From Oryzias latipes (lineage: Eukaryota > Chordata > Actinopteri > Beloniformes > Adrianichthyidae), in assembly GCF_002234675.1 (NCBI RefSeq), contig NC_019879.2, positions 25,976,773 to 26,040,772 of the forward strand: DNA of 64,000 nucleotides, written 5' to 3'. Position numbers and translations under genes: made by a program. The notes beneath the pieces are model-generated. The model had not been told where the DNA came from and made no database searches. It saw only the letters and a program-made list of their open reading frames with translations. Below are positions 11,440 to 21,518 of this stretch, piece after piece; within the stretch, counting starts at the first letter, position 1, and the number at the start of each line of letters is the position of its first letter.

Positions 11440-14400
11440 ATGTTCAGAATCTCAGGCGTACTCTTTTCTTCTTCGAAACGCATTTCCTGTTTAGGTAAGG
11501 AGAAAAGTCACAGTAAGAGTGTCTTCCAGGCTGGTAACGGTTGGGTAAATGCCTCAAATTCAGACGCAGCTCGCCTTGTGGCTCATCCCGGTTGCACTGT
11601 CGATTGTGTGCACGTTCTTCTGTTATAACGAGAAAGGTAACATCAAACAGGAATTTTTTATAAGAATTTATATTTTTTTTAATGTATAAAGACAAACAAA
11701 GCTGTAACCAGAACTGTAATGTCGCTACGGAGTTTTATTATGTGGCTGTTGACAGCTCTATTGAAATGTTGGTCTTTAGGACCCAGCAGGTATCTAGCAT
11801 GAAGGACGGAGGGCGAAGCAGAAAAGGTGAAATGAAGCTCCGATGACTGATCAGAGGTCAGTTTGGAAAATTTACCAATGTGGACAAAGATCGTAAACAC
11901 CGCTCCGGAGCCTGACCTCCGTTCAGTTTGTCCAACGCCGCTAAGCTACTTAGTTTTATGGCGACCTGAAGGTATAAGCATTCTGGTAGGCTTTAATTAG
12001 GATGCGGGGAGTCGATGGGCGCGCGCTGTTGTCACATACCTAAAGTTCAGCGCAACCGTTTTAACTTAAGCTAACCCCGAACTATCAAAATGGCCCCTGG
12101 ATGCTGTCTGGGTCGGTGTGGCGCCGCGCAGCTTTGATGCAAGGATCCAGCGCGGTCTTCCGTGACAGTCTGCAACATCTTCATCCAGCCCGCTGAGGCG
12201 GGTGGAGGTTGCTGCGGACCGGCGCGATGCAAGCCAACACGACGCGCGGCTTCCTGTGGTCGGACGTGGAGACCAGGACTTTGCTGGACATCTGGGGGGA
12301 GCAGGACATCCAAGCGGCGCTGGACGGAAACTTCCGAAACAGCTTCGTGTACCGCGACGTGGCCCGCAGGCTGGGCGCCATGGGCTTCGAGAGGACCCCG
12401 GAACAGTGCCGAGTGCGCATCAAGAGCCTTAAGAGGCAGTATCTGCTGGCCAGGGAAGGGAACCTGCGAAACAACGGGCAATATCACAAGATCAGTAAGT
12501 TCTATGGCACCATGGAGAGGATCCTGAGCAGCCGGTTGGCTCTGGACCCGCAGGAGTTTGTGGAGGGTGGCGCAGGAGCGGAGGAGACCGGGGAGGGCCT
12601 GGAGGAGGACGCAGAGGATGTCCAGGATGCGTACTCGGAGGGCGCAGGGGAATGTTATCCCGCAGAGACTGAGGTGAAACTGGAATATCCGACCGTCCCA
12701 ATCCCCATCCCGGTGAAAGTCACTGTGGGTAAGAGGAAGTCCACTTTGTGGTTCTGTTACGTTTCTGTTCACATGCGCTCACAGAACCCGCCTCTCCTTC
12801 AGGCACTTCAGCAAGACCGCCCAACAGCAGCCAGCCTGCCAGCAACCTGTCGGCTAGAGCACCCAAGCGCCCCAGGAAGCGGCGCTCCAACTTCCCCATG
12901 GAGAAAATGATGGAGCAGTTCCTGGAGCAGAGCGCCCAAGCTGAGGAAAACTTCTACCGGCTGGAGGAGCAGCGCCTGCAGGCGGAGGACCGCCGTCGAG
13001 AAACCGAACACGCCCGGGAGCTGCACATGCTCCAGATGCTTGGTCAGATGTTCTCCAGCATGTCCTCATCCAGGGCTGTCAGCTCTACCGTCGGCTCCGC
13101 CGCCTCTCCCAGCAAGCCGCCCCCTCCTGTCCGTCCTCCAGTCATCTCCAGTGCGTCCCACTCTCACGTCAGGCGACCTTCAGCCCAAACAGACTGTTTC
13201 TCTCAGCAGAGCCAGTCGCTGAGCGCAGAAACTCAGGCATTAGGTATTTGTTCTGGGGTTGTGTGTGTGAATCCTCGGGGCGGGATTCCTCAAAAGAATA
13301 TTGGATCAGCTTCTACTTTGTTATTTATTTTTTTTTGAGCTATACTTTTGAGGAAGAAATTGAAATGTGGGCCAACCGACTAATATGTTTGGTCTGTTCT
13401 CTTGTTTATCTTGCCAGCCTTTGAGCGTTACTTCACTTTGGGTTCTTCAGCACACAGAGGCATGGATGAAGACATCTTCTCGTTGGTAAAGACCATCATT
13501 CCTCCCCTGACATCCAAAAAGCACAAAGGACAAGACGGCCGGATCGGTATCATCGGAGGATGCCAAGAGTACGTACCACAGATATCCCCTTTTTGAACAA
13601 AATCAATCCCCCAAACATCACGTGAAATCCCTCCTTTCAACTTCTGTCCCCAAAGCTACACCGGAGCTCCATACTTTGCTGCCATCTCTGCGCTGAAAGT
13701 GGTGAGCCGGAGCTCACATTCTTAAAATTGATGTTGAACCTCGATTGTGACGGAGTTTTGTTGCTTCCAGGGAGCAGACTTGTCCCATGTGTTCTGTACC
13801 AAAGATGCTGCCACTGTGATCAAGTCTTATAGCCCTGAACTTATAGTTCACCCGGTTCTGTGAGTACACACCCTTTTCTTTGAAGTTTCAAAAAAAAAAT
13901 TCAAAATACGAAATAAATTTTAATCAAAATGACAGATAACGGTGGGTATTAGTATCTTAATCTTAGAATAGTTCTTCATGTACTGTTAGTTATTTAAAAA
14001 AAAAAGGTCTAGAGATGGAAAGATGATGCTAATAAAATGAACTTAAGGTTTCTACATCTTGTAGGTGTAAAAGAAGATCATACCATCCCTCCTACCATGT
14101 AGATGTCCATGCTGATGAAGTTCTTCTAAAATGACTTTATTTTCAGCAAACATAAGACTTTCTTTTGATTTGACAGGTCCAGAGAAATTGCTCTGTTTCC
14201 CAATTTTTCTCCAGTTTTGGGAATCTTCTTCCTTACCTAAAAGAGGAGTTCTACCAAACAACTAGACTTATCATTCCTTTTAGTTTTGCGTCAACAGGCT
14301 TAAAAAAAAGAGGCTGTATAGTGTTGGTTTGCATTTTGGAGTTTGCTTGTTTTACCCCTGATCACACAGGGTTTCCCCCTTAAGTGTCAGTGTCTGTGCG

Positions 14401-17400
14401 ATCCTCGGCTTGTAGAAGTGGACTGGGACCGGACCGAGGGAAAGTGCTACTGGGCCACAGGAGGGGAAAAAAAACTACATTTTTTTATGTTTAATATCTA
14501 ATCTGATTGAGACTGGATCCCCTCCACCGCATCCGACTCATTCTTGACGCATGTCGAGTCACTCCGTCACGTGTCGAAAATCCACTGCTTTCTTAAAGTG
14601 CCCAACCGCTAAACTGACACCCCCGAGCTAGCAAATTAACATAAAACAAATGTATTTGGAAAGTTTCTATTAGCAGAAAAGATCCAGTGAGGTAACAGAA
14701 AAAGAACATTGGACTTCAATGTAAAAGAAAGCTGCATTTAAAAGACAAGAATCAGAGGTCTTTACTCCAAATCTGGATGTATTTTGACAGTTGTTCCCAC
14801 ACACCAGAAAAGTAATGCAGAATATTCTGCAATGCTAATGCAATTAGGATGCTGCTAATAAAGTAAAGTTGTTCAAACAGTGGATTCACGTTTATGATAT
14901 TTCAAAATGCCAGTTTTATTCACCTTTATTTTCTTTTACCCATCGCACCTTAAATGTTGGACGAGGCTGAAGTTGGTGTTGGATATTTTTAGCTTCCACT
15001 CTGACAGTTCTGGCTTTAGAGGAAAATCTATATAGCATTTTAACGGTTCTTACAAAAAAAGAGTGAAAAAATGAAGTTCAAAGGAGTTGCAGATATTTGA
15101 CAGAGGATGAAGATAAATGTTACCCTCAAAAGCTAAGGGAAACTGGGGGGGAAAAAAATCACATTCACAGACCGATCCGTGAAAGTATTGTCTGACAGTA
15201 AACCGGTCCATGGCCTGAAAGGTTGGGTGCAGAAAACCAGTGACATCTGCTGAGAAACAGTTGGGATTGGCTCCTGTAAACTCTCTGACCTCCGTTGGGA
15301 CAAAGCATCAGATGCTCATTGTGGTCCAAGATGTAGCTCTTGGGTTTAAAGTGGTTTTCTGAACATTTCTAGGTCCAACCTTTGAATAGACTTGTTGCTA
15401 GGACGACCACTGCTGACATCTTTGGCATCTATTTCAAAGTTTTGAATCATTTTTTTCTGCAAAACAAAAAAAAATACAATTTAATTAGTAATTGAAAGCC
15501 TAGAAACAATGAAAACTGGTTAAAAAAAACTAAACTGGTAGCTACTATGTGTGATATAGCAGCCAGTAGAAGAAGTATGGTAATCTGAAGGACCTGAATT
15601 CTGACACAACTACACAACTGTGCTGCGATACAATCAAAATCAGAACTTGACCTGCACTTCAGTACAAAAACATTGATTTTCTTCCCTGTTTTCTTTTCCT
15701 GGTTGAATTCTTTAGGCATGACTTCAGCAGCGTTTTATATCCATGTATGGCTGAACAGCATATGTGGTACTGTATTGGTTTAAATCAGACCGTATCACAT
15801 TTATATTTGGGTTTTTTTGTTGAAAAGAAAAAGGTACAAACCTTTTTTTTTTGCACATATGGTATATTATGATTTGAAATGTAATGAAACAGATTCAATT
15901 CCAAGCGCTGAGGTAAATTTGATCTTCATTTTTAGTGGAATCGGATCTTACTTTTTTAGTTTTGTGTTTCTTTTACTTGATCTTTGTTCCAGTTTTTTGG
16001 AACACGTGTGTAAGGCTTTGCTTCTGTGTGCATCAGGGACAGTCTGAACGCCGTGGAGGAGATAGAAAAGTGGCTGCCACGGCTTCACGCTGTGGTGGTG
16101 GGACCAGGTCTGGGCAGAGAAGACGTTTTATTGAAGACAGCCAAGGCAGGTGGAGTCTGTTCATGCACAGAGAAGTCCTGTCGTTTGTCTCACGTGTCCC
16201 TCAAACACATCTTTGTTGAAAAAAAATCTCCACGTCTACCTTTAAAATGTGAGCGTTTGGGGGGAAAAAACATGAACTTTATTTTTCTTTCAGGAGGTTA
16301 TTGAAAAGTCTAAAGCAAGAGATATTCCTGTTGTCATTGATGCGGTGAGTCATTCTTTTAAATTAGACTCACAACATATTATTTAAAAAGATTTCTAATT
16401 CATATTTTTGTGGTTTCTAACAGGACGGATTGTGGTTAGTTACCCAGCAGCCATCTGTAATTCAGGGGTACCAAAAGGGCATTCTGACGCCAAATTTCAT
16501 GGAGTTCACCAGGCTGTACGAAGCCCTGGTGGGTCTCTGGTCAGTCACCAACTTTTGAATGAAGAATATTGACTGTGTGCTAATGAGTGTTGCTGTCTCA
16601 GCACCATGAACCCATGAATGCTGGCGATCGTCAGCGCAGCGTTCTGCAGCTCAGCGCAGCCATGGGCAACGTCACTGTGGTGCTGAAGGGGGATCAGGAT
16701 CTCATTTCAGATGGTAGCAAAGGTTGGTATTATTCCTTATAGTATTTAATACATCTTGAAGCTCTTTCTCTCTGTAACTGCATTTTGTCTGTGGTTTCTC
16801 CTAGTGTACTCATGCAGCATTGAGGGCAGCGGGAGAAGATGTGGCGGACAAGGAGACCTCCTGTCTGGATCTTTGGGAGTGCTGGCACATTGGGCTCATT
16901 CTGCACCTGAAATCAAAGCCAGAAGGTCAATTTGGTTTTGTATTCTAGTTTAAAGACTCACCCTCATCCTCTTTTGATTTATGGTTAAAAAAACATTCCC
17001 AGTGATCTTTTAATAATGATTTAGCTGTTTTTAGGCCAAAATCAAGAATATCTGTCGTTTTCTAGGACATAGTTTCTGCAGAGCAGCAGTAGTTCTTTAG
17101 AAATTCACGTCTGAGTTGTGGGTATCCCTGGAGCTGAGAGCTCTCTGTTTAAATCAGCCCAGGGTATTTTTTACGTCACAAATAAGCAAATTTTAAAACA
17201 GCACTTCTCCTAATTTACAATTGGAATAAAGAAATGCTCAGAAATGGAATTTTTAACTTTTTTCTTCATATTTGCCCTTCATCATGAGAAAAGTGCTTTG
17301 AACATGTTTAAAACACAAAAAACACAACTTTCATCTGAGTGAGTCTTTAAAAAAAAACACATTTCCTGCATTACTATATCTAATGCCATAAAATGTAACA

Positions 17401-17628
17401 TTTTGGTTTGGGTTAACCTGGTCAACAAAATATCATTATTCTTCTGTGACCTAAATGGCGATTTTGTTTTTGTCCAGTTTGAATCCATCGGTGGTGGCAG
17501 CTTTTGGAGCTTGTTCCCTCACCAGGTGGTGCAACAATCAAGCTTTTCAGCGGCATGGCAGATCCACCACCACCACAGACATGATCCAGGAGATTGGCCC
17601 TGCCTTCAGGAAGCTCTTTGAGAGCTGA
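11440..17628 (+). CDS. naxd: ATP-dependent (S)-NAD(P)H-hydrate dehydratase
   Basis: Ten exons: 11440-11494, 13418-13568, 13656-13701, 13771-13859, 16037-16145, 16294-16344, 16424-16528, 16602-16722, 16805-16925, 17478-17628, giving 332 aa (human 347). NAXD repairs damaged NADHX/NADPHX using ATP, working with the epimerase NAXE. Visible motifs are [17 protein letters not shown] in exon 5 (about residue 135), DADGLW, TPNFMEF (human has TPNHVEF) and the ATP/catalytic [12 protein letters not shown] in exon 9 with Asp about 260. Exon 1 encodes [18 protein letters not shown], rich in Ser/Arg with no acidic residue, a likely mitochondrial presequence. An internal ATG at 13462 could start a cytosolic form ([10 protein letters not shown]). 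Intron 5 uses a GC donor (AAG|GCAGGT); no GT donor nearby keeps frame. Intron 1 holds a SANT-like gene in the same orientation, and intron 9 holds a MITE. Confidence 0.93.
12227..13338 (+). CDS. Myb/SANT-like (trihelix-type) DNA-binding protein nested in naxd intron 1
   Basis: Exon 1 (12227-12728) and exon 2 (from 12803) join through a 74-bp intron (GTGG|GTAAGA ... CCTTCAG|GCACTT). The start is the ATG at 12227; the frame is open a little upstream but lacks another ATG. Residues ~8-95 form a Myb/SANT-like domain ([49 protein letters not shown]). An acidic Glu/Gly stretch follows, then a basic patch ([10 protein letters not shown]), then a charged, probably coiled-coil helix ([20 protein letters not shown]...) and a Ser/Pro tail. 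This is the usual plan of transposon-domesticated MADF/Myb-like regulators, so a nuclear DNA-binding role is inferred. Reading through gives a stop at 13338, with no nearby AATAAA. Alternatively a good donor at 13243 (GCATTAG|GTATTT) splices into naxd exon 2 in frame. The region is GC-rich (CpG-like) compared with its surroundings. Confidence 0.75.
13860..16036. other. naxd intron 4, no gene seen
   Basis: A 2.2 kb AT-rich intron, the longest in naxd apart from intron 1. Only short chance ORFs are present; no repeat family was recognised with confidence. Confidence 0.5.
16950..17350 (+). mobile_element. TTAA-type MITE, copy 3 (complete, short form)
   Basis: This is the best-defined copy for its ends: TTAA|AGACTCACCC at the left and GTGAGTCT|TTAA at the right. 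That gives a TTAA target duplication and a terminal inverted repeat beginning AGACTCAC. TTAA duplication points to the piggyBac or Kolobok superfamily. It lies inside naxd intron 9, is about 400 bp long, and lacks part of the interior present in copies 5-7. Confidence 0.8.
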
Positions 17629-17710
17629 AATTCTTGTAATATAAAGTTATGCAATTAGTGTGTAAATCTTTGGATGTTCAGAAGGAATGTTTTTATTATG
17701 TGGTACACAA

Positions 17711-17716
17711 AATAAA
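17711..17716 (+). terminator. naxd polyadenylation signal
   Basis: AATAAA lies 83 bp after the naxd stop codon, preceded and followed by AT-rich sequence. It is the first canonical hexamer downstream of the stop. Confidence 0.75.
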
Positions 17717-17874
17717 AGTGTTATCTCTTTAAAGTCAATACTCGGACTTTGGTGGTCAACTTTTAAAATCATGTTTTAAATATAAGAAAAAAAATAAGTT
17801 AAGTTTCAGTAATTGTGTCGAGGAAAATTTCAGCTGCATTGAAAAGTAAAACGCATAAATTTCGGGAGTCGATG

Positions 17875-17911
17875 GCGCATGCGCACAGCAGAGAGGTAGT
17901 GGCGCATGCGC
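17875..17911 (+). promoter_or_regulatory. Paired NRF1-type motifs, probable ing1 promoter
   Basis: Two perfect GCGCATGCGC palindromes (17875-17884 and 17902-17911) lie 27 bp apart. They match the NRF1 consensus YGCGCAYGCGCR. They are in the short gap between the naxd poly(A) signal and ing1, about 0.8 kb before the ing1 ATG. A 5' UTR intron may lie between, since an acceptor-like TTCACAG occurs at about 18691. Assignment to ing1 is inferred. Confidence 0.55.
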
Positions 17912-18730
17912 ACATAGCTCATGCGGAGTTGCAGGACCTGTTCTGCACGTCAACAAACTAGCATTAGCAAAGCTGCAACAGAATTCCAGAGGTTTGCTAC
18001 AAATATATTAAAACAATACAGGTATACCCAAAGGTATGGTTTTGTATAACCAGCTACTTTTTTTTTTTATCAAAATGGACGTTTTAGATGGTTTTCTTTC
18101 GTACCACGCCTTACGTTTTTAGCATAAGCTAGCGAGTCAATTACGGCCGCTAACGGATTAAAATTAACGTTTAAAACGAGTAAATACGTCTGGTGTTTAT
18201 TAAATTATTTATGTGGGGATTTCGTCTTGTTATAGATGTCGGTCGTGTGAGCGTACAGCGTCACATTTTATGATACATGATATTAAGCTCTGCTAACGGC
18301 TAAATGCTAACATCTGAAAGAAAAAGCGTGACCGTTTAGTCTCACAAAAAAGCCCCTTTCTTGAAACAAATAACACGTCTTCTTCTGTGTCGTCGTTAGT
18401 TGTGGTTGTTTTAAAACATTAAAGCTTAGTGGCTTAAGCCACTTTTGAGTATCGCTCTTTTTTCGTGACATTGTTGTGTTTTTGCTAGCCTAATGTCAAT
18501 TCATCCTGAAGATCATTCAAATACCTGCGCGCACAGACAGACCAATCTGATAATGATAGTTTATCTGCACGCGCGTACTTGTGAGTCATAAGTAAGGATT
18601 GTATTAAAAGTAACTACTCCACCAAAGTCAGAAATTCCATTCTAGTGTCCGGTTCTGTTAACAGAACCGCAGCGTCATTGTGGATTCACAGGACCACCTT
18701 CAGGGGACTTCGGGGTCCAGACGAACCGCG

Positions 18731-20142
18731 ATGTTGAACTCTGCCAACGGCGACCCAGGCCACGTCGTTGTGAATTATGTGGAGGAGTATTTGGATCTGG
18801 TGGAGTCACTGCCCTTCGACCTGCAGAGGAGTGTGTCCCTCATGAGAGAAATAGATGCTAAATATCAAGGTGCAAAACATTTGACTTGCAAAATCATTTG
18901 GAAATAATCTTTAGTGGCAAAATAGTAGTGTTCAAGCAGGAAATGAGCATTTTGCTGTTTTATTGTGTATTATACTAGTTGAGAAAGTGTGTAGCATTAG
19001 GGGAATTATATACATGATGCATTTATTACATGTAAAAATACTCCTGTGATGTGAACATGTAAAGCTGTGAAAACTAAGTAAATCTAAGAAAAGAAAATCT
19101 TGACAGTTGTGTACTTTTCAAAGGCCTAAACAAATACTGATTGGCACATTGTTTTAATCAAACATTTAAAAATCCTAATAAAGCTTTAAATATATTATAC
19201 TAAGTAAATCTTTCTCTATCTGATCTTGTAAATTCTTTTTTTGTGTGTGTGCACCTTTTTCTGTTTTTCTCCTCAGATGTTCTGAAGGAGCTTGATGATG
19301 CGTACGAGCGATACCGCCGCGAGTCGGACTCCCTCCAGAGGCGGAAGCTGCAGTTATCCATCCAGAGGGCGCTGATCCGGAGTCAGGAGCTTGGAGATGA
19401 AAAGATCCAGATTGCTGGTCAAATGGTTTGTGAACATGGCGTGTTTTGGGGGGTAAATGTTTGCTGCTTTTCCAAATAAAAATGTAAGACTTCAAGCAGT
19501 ACATTTTTGTTTCAGGTGGAGATGGTTGAGAACCGAACACGGCAGATAGACTGGCATTCTGAGCTTCTGCTTTCCTCTCAAGAAGTTCCAGAAAGCCACG
19601 TGTCCACGCCGGCATCCCTGACAACCACTGCAACATCCCTGATGTCCTCTTCGTCTGCAGCAGTCACCCCGGGCAAACCCAGCCACTATGAGAAGAAACG
19701 GGAGGAGGTGACCCCTGGCTCTGGTAGTGTCGACAAAGCAGGAGGGAAACGCTCAAGACGGCAGAAAAACGGAGAAAACCGCGAAAGTTACGCAGGTCTG
19801 GATCACCCTGAAGACGTGGGAGCTTCACGGGAAAAGAGGGCCAAGACATCCTCCAAGAAGAAGAAAAGGTCAAAGGGGAAGTCTGAGAGGGAGGTCTCTC
19901 CTCCGGACCTGCCGATAGATCCAGACGAGCCCACGTACTGCCTGTGTGAGCAGGTGTCCTATGGCGAGATGATCGGCTGTGACAACGATGAATGTCCCAT
20001 CGAGTGGTTTCACTTCTCCTGCGTCGGGCTCCACCACAAACCCAAGGGCAAATGGTATTGCCCCAAATGTAGAGGGGAGAATGAAAAGACCATGGACAAG
20101 GCCCTGGAAAGAGCCAAGAAGGAGAGAGCGTACAACAGGTAG
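18731..20142 (+). CDS. ing1: Inhibitor of growth protein 1 (p33-type isoform)
   Basis: Three coding exons: 18731-18869, 19277-19425, 19516-20142, giving 304 aa. ING1 is the H3K4me3-reading subunit of Sin3/HDAC complexes and is linked to p53 function. The N-terminal ING domain ([19 protein letters not shown] ... [15 protein letters not shown]) spans about residues 10-110. A basic nuclear-localisation stretch ([11 protein letters not shown]) precedes the PHD finger at about residues 237-282. There the C4HC3 ligands run from YCLC to CPKC with [18 protein letters not shown] in between. The C-terminal polybasic tail ends KERAYNR. The ATG at 18731 matches the human p33 start; the open frame extends upstream with no earlier ATG. 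The first intron (after AKYQ) is the conserved one. The second, only 90 bp after QIAGQM, is not one I know from mammalian ING1. No alternative first exon (p47-like) was recognised. Confidence 0.95.
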
Positions 20143-20936
20143 CCCGCTCACCACGCTGTGGTACTGAAACCACATGTGATCTGGTCTTCATTTCTGAAGA
20201 CATTGGTGCGTTTTGGTCACCGACCCATAGCTAAAAACAAGAAGATGTAACACAAGTGACAGAACAGGAATGTTCCTTAAAAAAATACGTGTTCTGCATT
20301 TACATGCTTTGTTTACATCAAGCTTCCGGCATTACTGTATATACTCTTTAACATTTGGCCATGCTGATTCAGATTTCTTTAAAGGATCTGATCAGTCAGG
20401 AGTTTCTAACATCTGAATGTTCAACACAGGTCACTTATCCTAACCTTGACAAAAAAACCACTTGTACTGGTAAATTCATAAAACCATTTTATTTGTATTC
20501 ATTTTTACATTTCTGGAAAGATTTAGCCTGTAGGGAACATAATGCACCTGATCAGGACTGAAAAAAAAGAAACTTTCTGTAAAGTAACTATTTATTGCCA
20601 TGACCCTGTAAATTCAACATGTTTGCAAAAGTGCAAGTCAAGTAAATATGAATCTAGCATTATAAATACTTAAAAATTCATATTTACTTGATGAAACAAT
20701 CCGACCCCTAATCTGCTGAATCCTCTGCATTTTCACCATTTTTTAGACATTGAACATTCAGAAGACGCTTGCTATAGCAGCAACAGATGAAGGAGCTGTA
20801 GAAAAAATATTTGCCAGTAAATCAAAGACTTTAACAGTCTTAAGTGGAAAAGGTATTTTCTCCGATTGTTGTAACTGTACTCAATATTTCAGCGCTTGTA
20901 CATCTGTTAGACGCAGCGAGACTCTTTTAAGTGAGA

Positions 20937-20942
20937 AATAAA
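20937..20942 (+). terminator. ing1 polyadenylation signal
   Basis: AATAAA about 0.8 kb after the ing1 stop, the best hexamer before the facing ube2a 3' end. Placement of the ing1 3' end here is inferred. Confidence 0.5.
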
Positions 20943-20974
20943 CTCTTGAGCGTGGAAAGGATGAATTTTGTCTG

Positions 20975-20980
20975 TTTATT
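20975..20980 (-). terminator. ube2a polyadenylation signal
   Basis: TTTATT on the plus strand is AATAAA for the leftward ube2a transcript, about 540 bp after its stop. It lies only 33 bp from the ing1 signal, so the two genes would end within tens of bases of one another. Confidence 0.5.
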
Positions 20981-21518
20981 TACAATTTCTGGAAAAGACT
21001 TACATGGGGACAACCAGTGCAAAATCTGTACATAATTTCACTTGCAGGCGTCTGCTGCATACAGAAGTGAATGGGTCAGGAGAACATTTAATCATGCACG
21101 TAGTAACAGGTCGCAGCACAGCAGACACGGCAGAAAGATGGCTGATTCCAAGACCGCTCGTGACCCCCGCTTCCTTCAGAACCAAAAACAGATCAACAGA
21201 AATGACCCACAACTTGATTGACGCCCCCTTGTGAACGTTTAATCCATGAATTGTTATTAGCAGATATTTGTTTGAGGGGGGGTGTAATCCTCATCGGTTC
21301 TGACAAACTACCAAAGCAGGTTTCAACACATTTCCCCCTGAAGGATTAGAAGAGGGTGATATTAAAAAAAAAAAGTGGTTACAAAAGAAAAGTGGAAGAT
21401 TAAGGTAAAGTGCATAAAAGCTTAAAATAAAATAAAAAAGAAAGTGGGGGGTAACAAGAGAGTCCACTAAAACTTCCAGCACGCACAGCTTAATATAGCA
21501 GCCACCAGGATTGTCAGG

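Noticed and set aside
12071-12772. 233-codon frame on the minus strand opposite the SANT gene
   Set aside because: Antisense shadow of a GC-rich coding exon; no motif, and the plus strand has a convincing domain and splice sites.
19664-20203. 179-codon frame opposite the ing1 PHD exon
   Set aside because: Mirror of the real ing1 exon.
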